57,171 nt of DNA. Source: an uncultured Eubacteriales bacterium. GTDB taxonomy: Bacteria > Bacillota > Clostridia > Oscillospirales > Oscillospiraceae. Positions within the stretch are counted from its first letter, which is position 1; the number at the start of each line of letters is the position of its first letter. Made by a program: the position numbers and the translations under genes. The stretch is taken from assembly GCA_900545405.1 (NCBI GenBank), contig UQYT01000014.1:1-57171 (forward strand). The letters run 5' to 3'. Of this stretch, positions 7,486 through 15,321 are shown in pieces. Under the pieces are notes generated by a model that made no database searches, had not been told where the DNA came from, and was given only the letters and a program-made list of their open reading frames with translations.

Positions 7486-9812
7486 TTTGCCCTTATCAAT
7501 TTAAGTATCCCGCGGAGGCAGTGCCCATTCGCCATGTCCAGAAGGCCCTGCATGAGCCCATCCTTCAGGCCGCCGGAGATCTGCATGCTCCGAAGGGGGC
7601 TTCCCGCTGAGGCCGCCATCATCATGCGGAAATCCGGGTCGTCATAGTCCTTTTTTCCGCCGAAGCCTTTGGCGATCACGGACTCCGTGGCCCTGTACAT
7701 GATCTTCATCACGAGGCTGAAATCTTTCATCTCCTCCACCGTGTTGTCCATGGTGAAATAGCCCTTTTTCAGCACCGGCGGCGTATAGGGATGCCCCAAA
7801 AGCCTTTCCCACTCGCCCCTTGCGGGTTTTCCCCGGCAGCTCTCATAGAAGCTCCCCGCCTGCCAGGAGGGAGCAGGCAACGCTTCTCCGCCCTTTTCAA
7901 CCGCGGCGGAAAGGCCGCCGACGTGTATGACATAGCGCCCGGCGGGCACCTTCCAGCCGTCCTGCCAGAGGGCAAAGCTGCGTTCGGAGAGGGGAAAGCA
8001 GACCGTACGGCTCTCCCCGGGCTTTAAAAATACCTTCTTGAAGCCGCGCAGTTCCCGGATGGGGCGGTGGAGAGCGCCTTGCTGCGCTTCCACATAGAGC
8101 TGCACCACCTCTGAGCCTGCCATGTCTCCCGTGTTCTTCACCGTGACGAAGGCCGTATTGCCGTCCGCTTTCAGCTCCGAGTAGGCGAAGCTCGTGTAGC
8201 TCAGGCCGAAGCCGAAGGGCCAGCGGACGGCTGCGCCGGCCTTGTCGTAGTACCGGCAGCCCACATACAGCCCTTCCATGTAGAGAGCGTCGGCGCTGTT
8301 GTCGTAGATATCGGAGGACGGCACGTCCTCATACCGCACCGGCCAGCTCTCCGCCAGCTTGCCGCCGGGATTCACCTCGCCGAAGAGCAGGTCGGCCGCC
8401 GCGCCGCCTCCCGCCTGACCGGGCAGGCCCATATAGAGGATGGCGCGTACATCATCCGCCCACGGGCACTCCACGGCGCAGCCGCACAGGAGCACCACCA
8501 CGGTATTGGGATTGGCCCGGGCCACGGTCTCGATCATGCGAAGTTGGCCGTCGGGCATTTTCATGTTCTCCCGGTCAAAGCCCTCGGACTCATACCGGGG
8601 AGGAAGCCCGGCAAATATTATGGCCGCGCCGGCGCTCTTTGCCGCCGCTGCGGCCTCGCCGAGCAGGAGCTCCGTGGTGTCGCCGCGGTCGTCGCAGCCC
8701 GGAGCGTAGACGGCGTCCGGGAAGAAGTATATGGGCTCGGAGAGCCGTGTGGGATTTATATGGCTGGAGCCGGCTCCCTGATAGCGCATGGTCCTGGCCA
8801 TGGAGCCGATCACGGCGAGCTTCGCGCCCTTTTTGAGAGGCAGAAGGTCACCCTCGTTTTTCAAAAGCACCGCACCTTCCGCCGCGGCCCGTCTCGCCAG
8901 GTCGTGGTGAGCCTCATAGTCGCAGCTCGCATCGGCCTCGCGGTTTTCCGCCGACCGGAACACGAGGCGCAGTACTCGCCGGGCGGACTCGTCTATCTGC
9001 TCCACAGACAGCCTGCCCTCCCGGACGGCCTGAGCCGCCTCCTTTTCCATAAAGCCGCTGCCGCCGGGCATGTTGAGGTCGCACCCGGCCTGGAAGCCTC
9101 TTATCCGGTCGTTCATGGCGCCCCAGTCCGTGACCACCATGCCGTCAAAGCCCCACTCCGTGCGGAGAATGTCCGTCAGCAGCTCCTTGTGGTCGCTGCA
9201 ATGGATGCCGTTGAGCTTCGGGTAGGCACACATAACGGTGGAGGGCCGGCCCTCTTTTACCGCGATCTCAAAGGCGGTGAGGTAGAGCTCGCGCAGCGTG
9301 CGCGCGTCCATCACGCTGTCGGAGGTGAAGCGCCGATGCTCCTGAGAGTTGGCGGCAAAGTGCTTGAGGCTCGTGCCCACGCCTTGCGCCTCCACGCCGC
9401 GTATAAAGGCCGCCGCGAGCTTGCCCGCGAGATAGGGGTCCTCGCTGAAATACTCAAAGTTCCGGCCGCACAGGGGATTGCGCTTCAAGTTTGCCCCCGG
9501 CCCGAGCACCAGGCCGACGCCCTGATCCCGCGCCTCCTCGCCGATGGCAGAGCCGACGGCTGTGAGCAGCTCCGGGTCCCAGCTTCCGGCGGTGGTCACC
9601 GCCGCGGGAAAGCAGGTGGCCTTCCGGGAGTTGTTGACGCCCAGCATGTCGGCGGCGTCCTCCTGCTTGCGCAGGCCGTGGGGTCCGTCGCACATGAAAA
9701 GGGAGGGGATGCCGTATTTCTCAAACTTCTTGGTCTGCCAGAAGTCCGCGCCGGAGCACAGGGCGATCTTGTCCTCCAGCGTCATTTCCTGCAGGATCTT
9801 CTCAATATCCAT
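7482..9812 (-). CDS. Glycoside hydrolase family 3 beta-glycosidase
   Basis: This retaining exo-beta-glycosidase has 776 residues. Order: GH3 N-terminal TIM barrel (about 10-300) with the KHF block (SLKHFAANSQEHRR) and the nucleophile Asp in MVVTDWGAM (about residue 230). Next comes the GH3 C-terminal alpha/beta sandwich (from about 320), then a fibronectin-III-like domain (about 560-640) and an extra helical tail. There is no signal peptide, so it is cytoplasmic. Between an alpha-rhamnosidase and rhaB, it likely removes glucose left from rhamnosyl-glucosides (flavonoid or saponin disaccharides taken up intact). I prefer the ATG at 9812 (GAGGAGG 8 bases upstream) over GTG at 9815. Confidence 0.92.
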   Translation of the reverse strand: MDIEKILQEMTLEDKIALCSGADFWQTKKFEKYGIPSLFMCDGPHGLRKQEDAADMLGVNNSRKATCFPAAVTTAGSWDPELLTAVGSAIGEEARDQGVGLVLGPGANLKRNPLCGRNFEYFSEDPYLAGKLAAAFIRGVEAQGVGTSLKHFAANSQEHRRFTSDSVMDARTLRELYLTAFEIAVKEGRPSTVMCAYPKLNGIHCSDHKELLTDILRTEWGFDGMVVTDWGAMNDRIRGFQAGCDLNMPGGSGFMEKEAAQAVREGRLSVEQIDESARRVLRLVFRSAENREADASCDYEAHHDLARRAAAEGAVLLKNEGDLLPLKKGAKLAVIGSMARTMRYQGAGSSHINPTRLSEPIYFFPDAVYAPGCDDRGDTTELLLGEAAAAAKSAGAAIIFAGLPPRYESEGFDRENMKMPDGQLRMIETVARANPNTVVVLLCGCAVECPWADDVRAILYMGLPGQAGGGAAADLLFGEVNPGGKLAESWPVRYEDVPSSDIYDNSADALYMEGLYVGCRYYDKAGAAVRWPFGFGLSYTSFAYSELKADGNTAFVTVKNTGDMAGSEVVQLYVEAQQGALHRPIRELRGFKKVFLKPGESRTVCFPLSERSFALWQDGWKVPAGRYVIHVGGLSAAVEKGGEALPAPSWQAGSFYESCRGKPARGEWERLLGHPYTPPVLKKGYFTMDNTVEEMKDFSLVMKIMYRATESVIAKGFGGKKDYDDPDFRMMMAASAGSPLRSMQISGGLKDGLMQGLLDMANGHCLRGILKLIRAK

Positions 9813-9825
9813 CACGGCAGCCTCC

Positions 9826-12369
9826 TCAGAATGTGTTCGTACCGGCGCTTACCGCGACGGGTCCCCGCCCCGGGATGAGCACATCGGCCGTGCAGTTTGC
9901 CGGGACGGTGACCGTATATCGGAAGCCACGCTCAGTTTTTTCCCAGCCGCTCTCAACCCTGCCGTAAACGCTCAGATAGACGGCGTGGGCGCGGGTGAAA
10001 CGGCCGCCGGGGTGGGGGGAGATGGTGAAGTGATTCTCGCCGTCCACGCGGATGCCGCACATGGTGTCGAAGAGCCAGCGGCACACGGCGCCCTTGGAGT
10101 AGTGGTTCAGGGAGCCTATGCCCCCGTTTTCTGTGGCGCTGCCTTCCCAGGCTTCCCATACGGTCGTGGCGCCGTTTTTGGGCATGAAGAGCCAGCCGGG
10201 CATCTCTTCGTTTTCCAGCAGGCGATAGGCGGCCTCCATATCGATGTCTGCCAGCACGTCCAGGATAAGGGGGGTGGACAAAAATCCCGTGCCGACCCTC
10301 CAGCCGTACCTATCCAGAGCGGTGAGCAGCCGCTTCCGGGCAAAGGCCGTCTGCTCCCCATTGAGCAGCCCAAAGGCCAGGGGGCGAACAAGCTGAGCCT
10401 GACGGTCGGTGTCCAGGGTATAGGCGGGGGTTTTACGCAGGGCCCGGTAGCTCTTCCGGCAGCGGGCGGCGAAGTCTTCATAGGCCTTCGCCTCATGATA
10501 GCGGCCCAGAGCGGCTTCGATCTCCGCCATGCAGTCCATGACATGGACCGTGTAGGCGGTGGCCACCTCCGGGTGGGGGACGGCACAGTCCTTCCAGGTC
10601 ATGTGGTGCACGTCATCCGGCTCGGCCCACTCGCCGTAGGCCTGACCGCAGTTGGAGAGGTACTTCTTATCCTCGCCGCGCAGCCCGGTGCTCTTGGCGG
10701 TTATGTACCATTTTCCGCAGCGCCGCTGCATGAAGGCGGCGTATCGGCGCATACCGGGCAGGTACTTCCGGAGGACCTCGGTGTCGCCGTACTGCTTCCA
10801 CAGCGCGTAGGGCATCAGCACCCCGGCATCCGCCCAGCCCACGGAGCCGTTCATGCCGGCCATGTAAAAGTCCGTGCCGCCCTCCGGGGCGATCTGGGGC
10901 AGGCAGCCGTTTTTCTTCTGCCAGTCGTAGAGGTCGTTGAGATACTTTTCCCCAAAGGGCAGATAGTCGAAGAGGAAGCAGGCGGTGGGGCAGAAGATCT
11001 GTGCGTCCCCGCTCCAGCCGTGGCGCTCCCGGGTGGGGCAGTCGGTAGGGAGGTCGGCGTGGTTGTTTTTGGCGCTCCATACCGTGTTCTGCACGAATTT
11101 GTCCAGGAGCGGATTGGAGCTTTCAAACCAGCCGGTGCGCTCAAGGTCGGAATAGACGGCAACGGCGGTGAAGTCATCAGGGGAGAAGGGCACATCGGTT
11201 TCCACCAGTACATACTGGAAGCCAAAGATGGCGAAGGTGGTCTTGTAGCGGTTCTCCCCGTCCCGGCAGGTATAAAGGACCTCCTGCCGGGGGGTCACGA
11301 AGCCCTTCCGGGAAAGCTGGATGTTCTTCTGGGTAAACTCCCCGCCGCGGTCCAGCAGCTCCCCGAATCGCAGCTTCACCTGCTGCCCGGCATGGGCTTT
11401 CAGGCAGAAGGAAACATAGCCTGCGATGTTCTGGCCGAAGTCCAGCACCCGTCCGCCGGACGGCGTGGTGATGAGGACGGGCTTTAAGCGCTCGTGCTCC
11501 GTCACCGGCACGTTATCGGAAGCGGTGGGGGGCACGGGATGCGTGGTGATCCGCGCCTTGCCGCCGTAGGAAGGCAGGGCCCGGGCGTCGACTATCTCGC
11601 CGTCCTTGTTGTCGGCAAAGCGTATGGGGCCGTCATTTGACCAGTCCCAACTCTCGTCGGCGGCAACAGTCTGAACGCTGCCGTCTGCGTGGGTGAGCTC
11701 CAACTGGGCCAGAAACTTGGTCACGGTCCCGTACTGGTTGCGGATGCCCCATGCACCGGTGCTGCCGCGGTACCAGCCGTCGGCCAGCTGGACGGTCAGG
11801 ACATTTTCGCCCTCCCGCAGAAGCTCCGTCACGTCATAGGTCTGGTACTGCACCCGTTTGCGGTAGTCTGTGATGCCGGGGGCGAGGACAAAGTTCCCCG
11901 CCTTTTCCCCGTTGAGCCGGGCCTCATAGAGGCCGCAGGCGGTTATGTAGAGCCGGGCCTTTTTGACATGAGACGCCGTAAAGGCCTTTCGGAAGCAGTC
12001 CACCGGGTAGCGGCGCTTTTTGTTCACACGATAGTCGCCGCATATCCATTTTGCCTGCCAGGTATCCATGCCGGTTTCAAAGCTGGCTGCGGCCCAGTCA
12101 CCGGCGGTGCCCGTCTCATCCCACAGGCGTATTTTCCAGATGACGCGTGTCTTTGCCGGAACAGGCGCACCGCCCCAGCGCGCGTGCATGGAGGAACTCT
12201 CCACTCTGCCGCTGTCCCAGAGAGGAGTGCCGGTATCGTCCGACGCCACGATCTGCCAGGCGGTCTGACGCGCACCGCCTTCGCAATTCCAGAAGAGCCG
12301 GGGCGCGGTGAAGTCCACGCCGATGGGTTCAAAAAGATGTTCTGTTTTCAGCCTCACTGCCTGCATCAT
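9826..12369 (-). CDS. Alpha-L-rhamnosidase, glycoside hydrolase family 78
   Basis: This inverting hydrolase releases terminal L-rhamnose from glycosides. In its 847 residues are an N-terminal beta-sandwich, the rhamnosidase N domain (FRKAFTASHVKKARLYITAC, then LYEARLNGEKAG), a concanavalin-like domain (LDFGQNIAGYVSF), an (alpha/alpha)6 catalytic barrel (from about 425) and a C-terminal beta domain. The hallmark catalytic segment is DLPTDCPTRERHGWSGDAQ. No signal peptide is present, so it acts inside the cell on glycosides imported by the GPH symporter. The ATG overlaps the symporter stop (ATGA), and the gap to GH3 is short, so all are one operon. Confidence 0.94.
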   Translation of the reverse strand: MMQAVRLKTEHLFEPIGVDFTAPRLFWNCEGGARQTAWQIVASDDTGTPLWDSGRVESSSMHARWGGAPVPAKTRVIWKIRLWDETGTAGDWAAASFETGMDTWQAKWICGDYRVNKKRRYPVDCFRKAFTASHVKKARLYITACGLYEARLNGEKAGNFVLAPGITDYRKRVQYQTYDVTELLREGENVLTVQLADGWYRGSTGAWGIRNQYGTVTKFLAQLELTHADGSVQTVAADESWDWSNDGPIRFADNKDGEIVDARALPSYGGKARITTHPVPPTASDNVPVTEHERLKPVLITTPSGGRVLDFGQNIAGYVSFCLKAHAGQQVKLRFGELLDRGGEFTQKNIQLSRKGFVTPRQEVLYTCRDGENRYKTTFAIFGFQYVLVETDVPFSPDDFTAVAVYSDLERTGWFESSNPLLDKFVQNTVWSAKNNHADLPTDCPTRERHGWSGDAQIFCPTACFLFDYLPFGEKYLNDLYDWQKKNGCLPQIAPEGGTDFYMAGMNGSVGWADAGVLMPYALWKQYGDTEVLRKYLPGMRRYAAFMQRRCGKWYITAKSTGLRGEDKKYLSNCGQAYGEWAEPDDVHHMTWKDCAVPHPEVATAYTVHVMDCMAEIEAALGRYHEAKAYEDFAARCRKSYRALRKTPAYTLDTDRQAQLVRPLAFGLLNGEQTAFARKRLLTALDRYGWRVGTGFLSTPLILDVLADIDMEAAYRLLENEEMPGWLFMPKNGATTVWEAWEGSATENGGIGSLNHYSKGAVCRWLFDTMCGIRVDGENHFTISPHPGGRFTRAHAVYLSVYGRVESGWEKTERGFRYTVTVPANCTADVLIPGRGPVAVSAGTNTF

Positions 12370-13820
12370 TTGACCTCCCGGCGTGACTTGATCTCCGCCT
12401 GCTTCTTGTGAATGAACTTCTCTACGTTCAGGAGAATCAGCAATACCACGAGAATTATGCCGGTGAACACCTCGAGCCCCACAAAGCCGAAGGTGATGGC
12501 ACTTTTCACGGCGTCCGTCTGTTCCGCTGCTACGGTGATGCCGTCCACGATTTCCGGGGCAATATATCCGGTCTTAGCCAGCAGGCCGTTGAAGATGCCG
12601 GTGCAGACGCCCACCATGGCAACGGAAATGATGTTGTAGATGGACATGGCAATGCCGTCGCAGCGGAAGCGGCATTTCCACTCCATGTGGTCCAGAACGT
12701 CCGCGAACATGGCCATGAACACATAGGAGCAGGGCAGCCCGCCGATGTTCTTGATAAACTGGCCCGCGAGCACCGGGACCATCCGGGTGGGGAAGGCCCA
12801 GCAGACAGCGCTGCCAATGGAGTAGAGCACAAAACCGGCTATCGTCAGGTTCCGCTTGCCGAATTTTTTCGCCAGCGGCCACACGGCAAAGATGCCGATG
12901 CCCATCGGGATGCCGCCAATGACTGAGATCAGCGTCTGCGTGATGCCGTCGTTGTAGCTGCCCAGGACGTAGTTGCAGTAGTACACCAGGCTCAGGTTCT
13001 TCACGCTGGTGCCAAGGATGTAGATAAGGAAGTAGGCGTAAATGAGCAGCATGTATCTGTCCGAAAAAATGGCCTTCAGCTGCTGCCTGAGAGGAACGGC
13101 GGCCTTCTCATCTTCCTGCGTCTCGAGAGTGACCCGCTCTTTGGTGAAGTAGTACTCCAGCAGGGTGAGCGGCAGGGCCAGAATGGAGAGAAAGCTCATG
13201 AGCGCTATCCACTTGCCCTGGTCTACGCCGAGAATCGGCATGATGACCATGGGGAAGACAAGAGCCACCAGGATGCCGGTCATCATGATGTTGGAGATCT
13301 GGTTGAATACGGACAGGCTGCCTCGCTGGGTGGTGTCGCGGGTGGACAGGGGCACCATCAGGCCGTGACTCATGTTGAAGATGGTGTAGGCGAAAGAGTA
13401 GAAAAGGTTGTAGCTCACAATGACCCAGCCGACCTGAACAGCCTCAGAGCCTCTGGGCACGGTGAAGAGCAATATGCCTGTTACAGCCAGCAGCGGAGCG
13501 CTCAGCAGCAGCCAGGGGCGCGCCTTTCCCTGCCTCGTGTGGGTACGGTCGATCACATAGCCCATGACCACATTGGTCACTGCGTCGATGATCTTGGAGA
13601 CAATGGGGAAAACTACCAGAAACGCACCGCCCCAGACTGTGGTCAGCCCGAGAACATCCGTGTAATACACGTTGAGGTAAGTGGCCAGCACTGCATTCAG
13701 CAGCAGCGCACCCGACGGGCCGAGCAGATACCCCAGCCACTTCTCTTTTCCGGTTACATTTTCCGAATGGATCTTAGTGTCTAATCGGCCGCTTTCCAGA
13801 AGTTGATTGATTTTTTCCAT
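12366..13820 (-). CDS. GPH-family sugar/glycoside:cation symporter
   Basis: The protein has 484 residues and 12 hydrophobic segments. It belongs to the glycoside-pentoside-hexuronide branch of the major facilitator superfamily, shown by KWLGYLLGPSGALLLNA at the N terminus and the loop DRTHTRQGKARPWLLLSAP between helices 2 and 3. These carriers import glycosides without phosphorylation using Na+ or H+. First in the rhamnoside operon, it is the probable entry route for rhamnosides or rhamnose. I chose the ATG at 13820 (GGGGG 9 bases upstream); another ATG at 13826 is only 3 bases from that site. Confidence 0.92.
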   Translation of the reverse strand: MEKINQLLESGRLDTKIHSENVTGKEKWLGYLLGPSGALLLNAVLATYLNVYYTDVLGLTTVWGGAFLVVFPIVSKIIDAVTNVVMGYVIDRTHTRQGKARPWLLLSAPLLAVTGILLFTVPRGSEAVQVGWVIVSYNLFYSFAYTIFNMSHGLMVPLSTRDTTQRGSLSVFNQISNIMMTGILVALVFPMVIMPILGVDQGKWIALMSFLSILALPLTLLEYYFTKERVTLETQEDEKAAVPLRQQLKAIFSDRYMLLIYAYFLIYILGTSVKNLSLVYYCNYVLGSYNDGITQTLISVIGGIPMGIGIFAVWPLAKKFGKRNLTIAGFVLYSIGSAVCWAFPTRMVPVLAGQFIKNIGGLPCSYVFMAMFADVLDHMEWKCRFRCDGIAMSIYNIISVAMVGVCTGIFNGLLAKTGYIAPEIVDGITVAAEQTDAVKSAITFGFVGLEVFTGIILVVLLILLNVEKFIHKKQAEIKSRREVK

Positions 13821-13854
13821 GACCATACGCCCCCACTGCTTTTTTTATAGTTTC

Positions 13855-13912
13855 ATTATAGCAAGCCCCGGTCTTCGCGTATTGCAAAATAATCGCATTT
13901 ATTGTAAAATAA
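13855..13912. promoter_or_regulatory. Divergent rhamnoside/araC promoter region with AraC-type direct repeats
   Basis: A 13-bp direct repeat differs at one base: TATTGCAAAATAA (13880-13892) and TATTGTAAAATAA (13900-13912). The spacing is exactly 20 bp, about two helical turns, as expected for an AraC-type dimer. The operon promoter on the minus strand has TATAAT (13860-13855) but no good -35, and the nearer repeat abuts that -35 position, typical of activation. On the plus strand TTGCAA (13882-13887), 17 bases and TAAAAT (13905-13910) form the regulator's own promoter inside the repeats, so binding would also block it. Confidence 0.75.
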
Positions 13913-13935
13913 GCAGAAAAAATGGAGGCAGGACT

Positions 13936-15114
13936 ATGGATTACGCATACATGGCGCAGATGCTGGCATCTCTGTCGGGTCTGCCGGTGCGGCTTTACAG
14001 GGACAGCGTATTTCAGGGCTTGTTCCATCACAGCAAGTTCAAGCCGGACCTTGCCATTCTGGAGGAGCCGAACATCTTTCAAAATCAGGATACCGTCAGC
14101 TACTACATGACGGATACCTTCCTGTTTTTCGGCTTGTTCAGGGTGGAAAAGGACAACGTGCAGTTTGTTATCGGCCCCGTTTCCTCTGTGTCTGTGAACA
14201 GGGAACTGGCAAGGAATATCCTCGTATCCATAGGCGAGCCCATATCCCGGGAAAAGGAACTTCGGGATTACTTTCAGTCGATCCCGGCATATCCTCTGCA
14301 AAACTTTCTGCAGATACTGTGTTCCTTTGACTTTTTCCTCAACGGCCATAAGCGGAACGTCGAGGAGCTGATAACATCTGAAAGGCACCTTTCCTTTGAC
14401 GCCGGCGCTCTGACGCCGCTGGCCGAGGAGGTGGCGGAGGAGGAGTTCCCCCACAACACTTACGACTACGAACAGCAGATGCTTTCTCTGGTGGAGCACG
14501 GCAGGACTGAGGAGCTGAGGCAGTTTTTTGCCCAGCCGTCCACAGGAAGACCCGGCGCAATTGCACAGGACAGTCTCCGACAGCAGAAGAATCTGATGGT
14601 CTGTTCCGCCACATTGGTGTCCCGCGCAGCCATCCGCGGGGGACTGGACCGCGAAACCGCGTTCTCACTTTCGGATGTGTATATCCAGCAGTCCGAGCTC
14701 CTGGCCCACCCCTCTGCGGTGGCGCAGCTCATGCTGAAAATGACATTGGATTTCACAAAGCGGGTAGAGAGCGCCACAATGGGCGACCAGTCCCATCGCA
14801 TCATTCGGGAGATCCGTGGATACTGCCTGCAGCGCCTGAGCCGGAAGATCACCGTACAGGAGCTGGCGGATTTCGTGGGACGGAATCGGAGCTATCTGAT
14901 CGCCGTGTTCAGAGAATACACAGGAATGGGCCCCGGCGCCTACATTACAAGGCTGCGTATCGACGAAGCCAAGCGATTGCTGACGGTAAGCGGCAAATCA
15001 CTTGGCTCCATCGCTGAGGCGCTGGGATTCTCGTCCCAAAGCTACTTTCAGAATGTTTTCAAAAAAGAGGTGGGGGAAACGCCGCTGGCATATCGAAGAA
15101 GTCACTCAGCGTGA
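13936..15114 (+). CDS. AraC-family regulator of the rhamnoside operon
   Basis: The 392-residue protein has an N-terminal sensing region of about 290 residues with no recognised domain. It ends in an AraC helix-turn-helix pair: helix pair 1 around KITVQELADFVGRNRSYLIAVF and pair 2 around SLGSIAEALGFSSQSYFQNVF, followed by the usual KKEVGETPLAYRR. It most likely senses rhamnose or a rhamnoside and activates the divergent operon. The start at 13936 (MDYAYMAQM) has GGAGG 7 bases upstream; the frame extends further but would cover its promoter. It differs from the E. coli RhaS/RhaR type in its longer N-terminal part. Confidence 0.88.
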   Translation: MDYAYMAQMLASLSGLPVRLYRDSVFQGLFHHSKFKPDLAILEEPNIFQNQDTVSYYMTDTFLFFGLFRVEKDNVQFVIGPVSSVSVNRELARNILVSIGEPISREKELRDYFQSIPAYPLQNFLQILCSFDFFLNGHKRNVEELITSERHLSFDAGALTPLAEEVAEEEFPHNTYDYEQQMLSLVEHGRTEELRQFFAQPSTGRPGAIAQDSLRQQKNLMVCSATLVSRAAIRGGLDRETAFSLSDVYIQQSELLAHPSAVAQLMLKMTLDFTKRVESATMGDQSHRIIREIRGYCLQRLSRKITVQELADFVGRNRSYLIAVFREYTGMGPGAYITRLRIDEAKRLLTVSGKSLGSIAEALGFSSQSYFQNVFKKEVGETPLAYRRSHSA

Positions 15115-15209
15115 CCAAAATGGCGGCATACCGCAGCTCGCCAAGCGTGTTCAGTGCGTTTAGGCAGCCGTTTGCTCATTCAATACGCTTTTGCTTTTGA
15201 CATGCTCTC

Positions 15210-15238
15210 TTGCACTGCCGCCGGGGATGGTGTAAAAT
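15210..15238 (+). promoter_or_regulatory. Promoter of the GLUG/SLH surface-protein gene
   Basis: TTGCAC (15210-15215), a 17-base spacer and TAAAAT (15233-15238) lie about 84 bases before the ATG at 15322. A second -35-like TTGACA at 15197 has no -10 at the right distance. Confidence 0.6.
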
Positions 15239-15321
15239 AGAAATACTGACAATGTACACCGTTTTCGCCTTGCGCTGCAATGCGAATGACCCTTTGGCCC
15301 ACTCGACAGGAGGGAGAGCGT

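Noticed and set aside
13807..13935. Longer start for the AraC-type regulator
   Set aside because: It would cover the divergent promoter and operators; ATG 13936 has GGAGG at the right distance.
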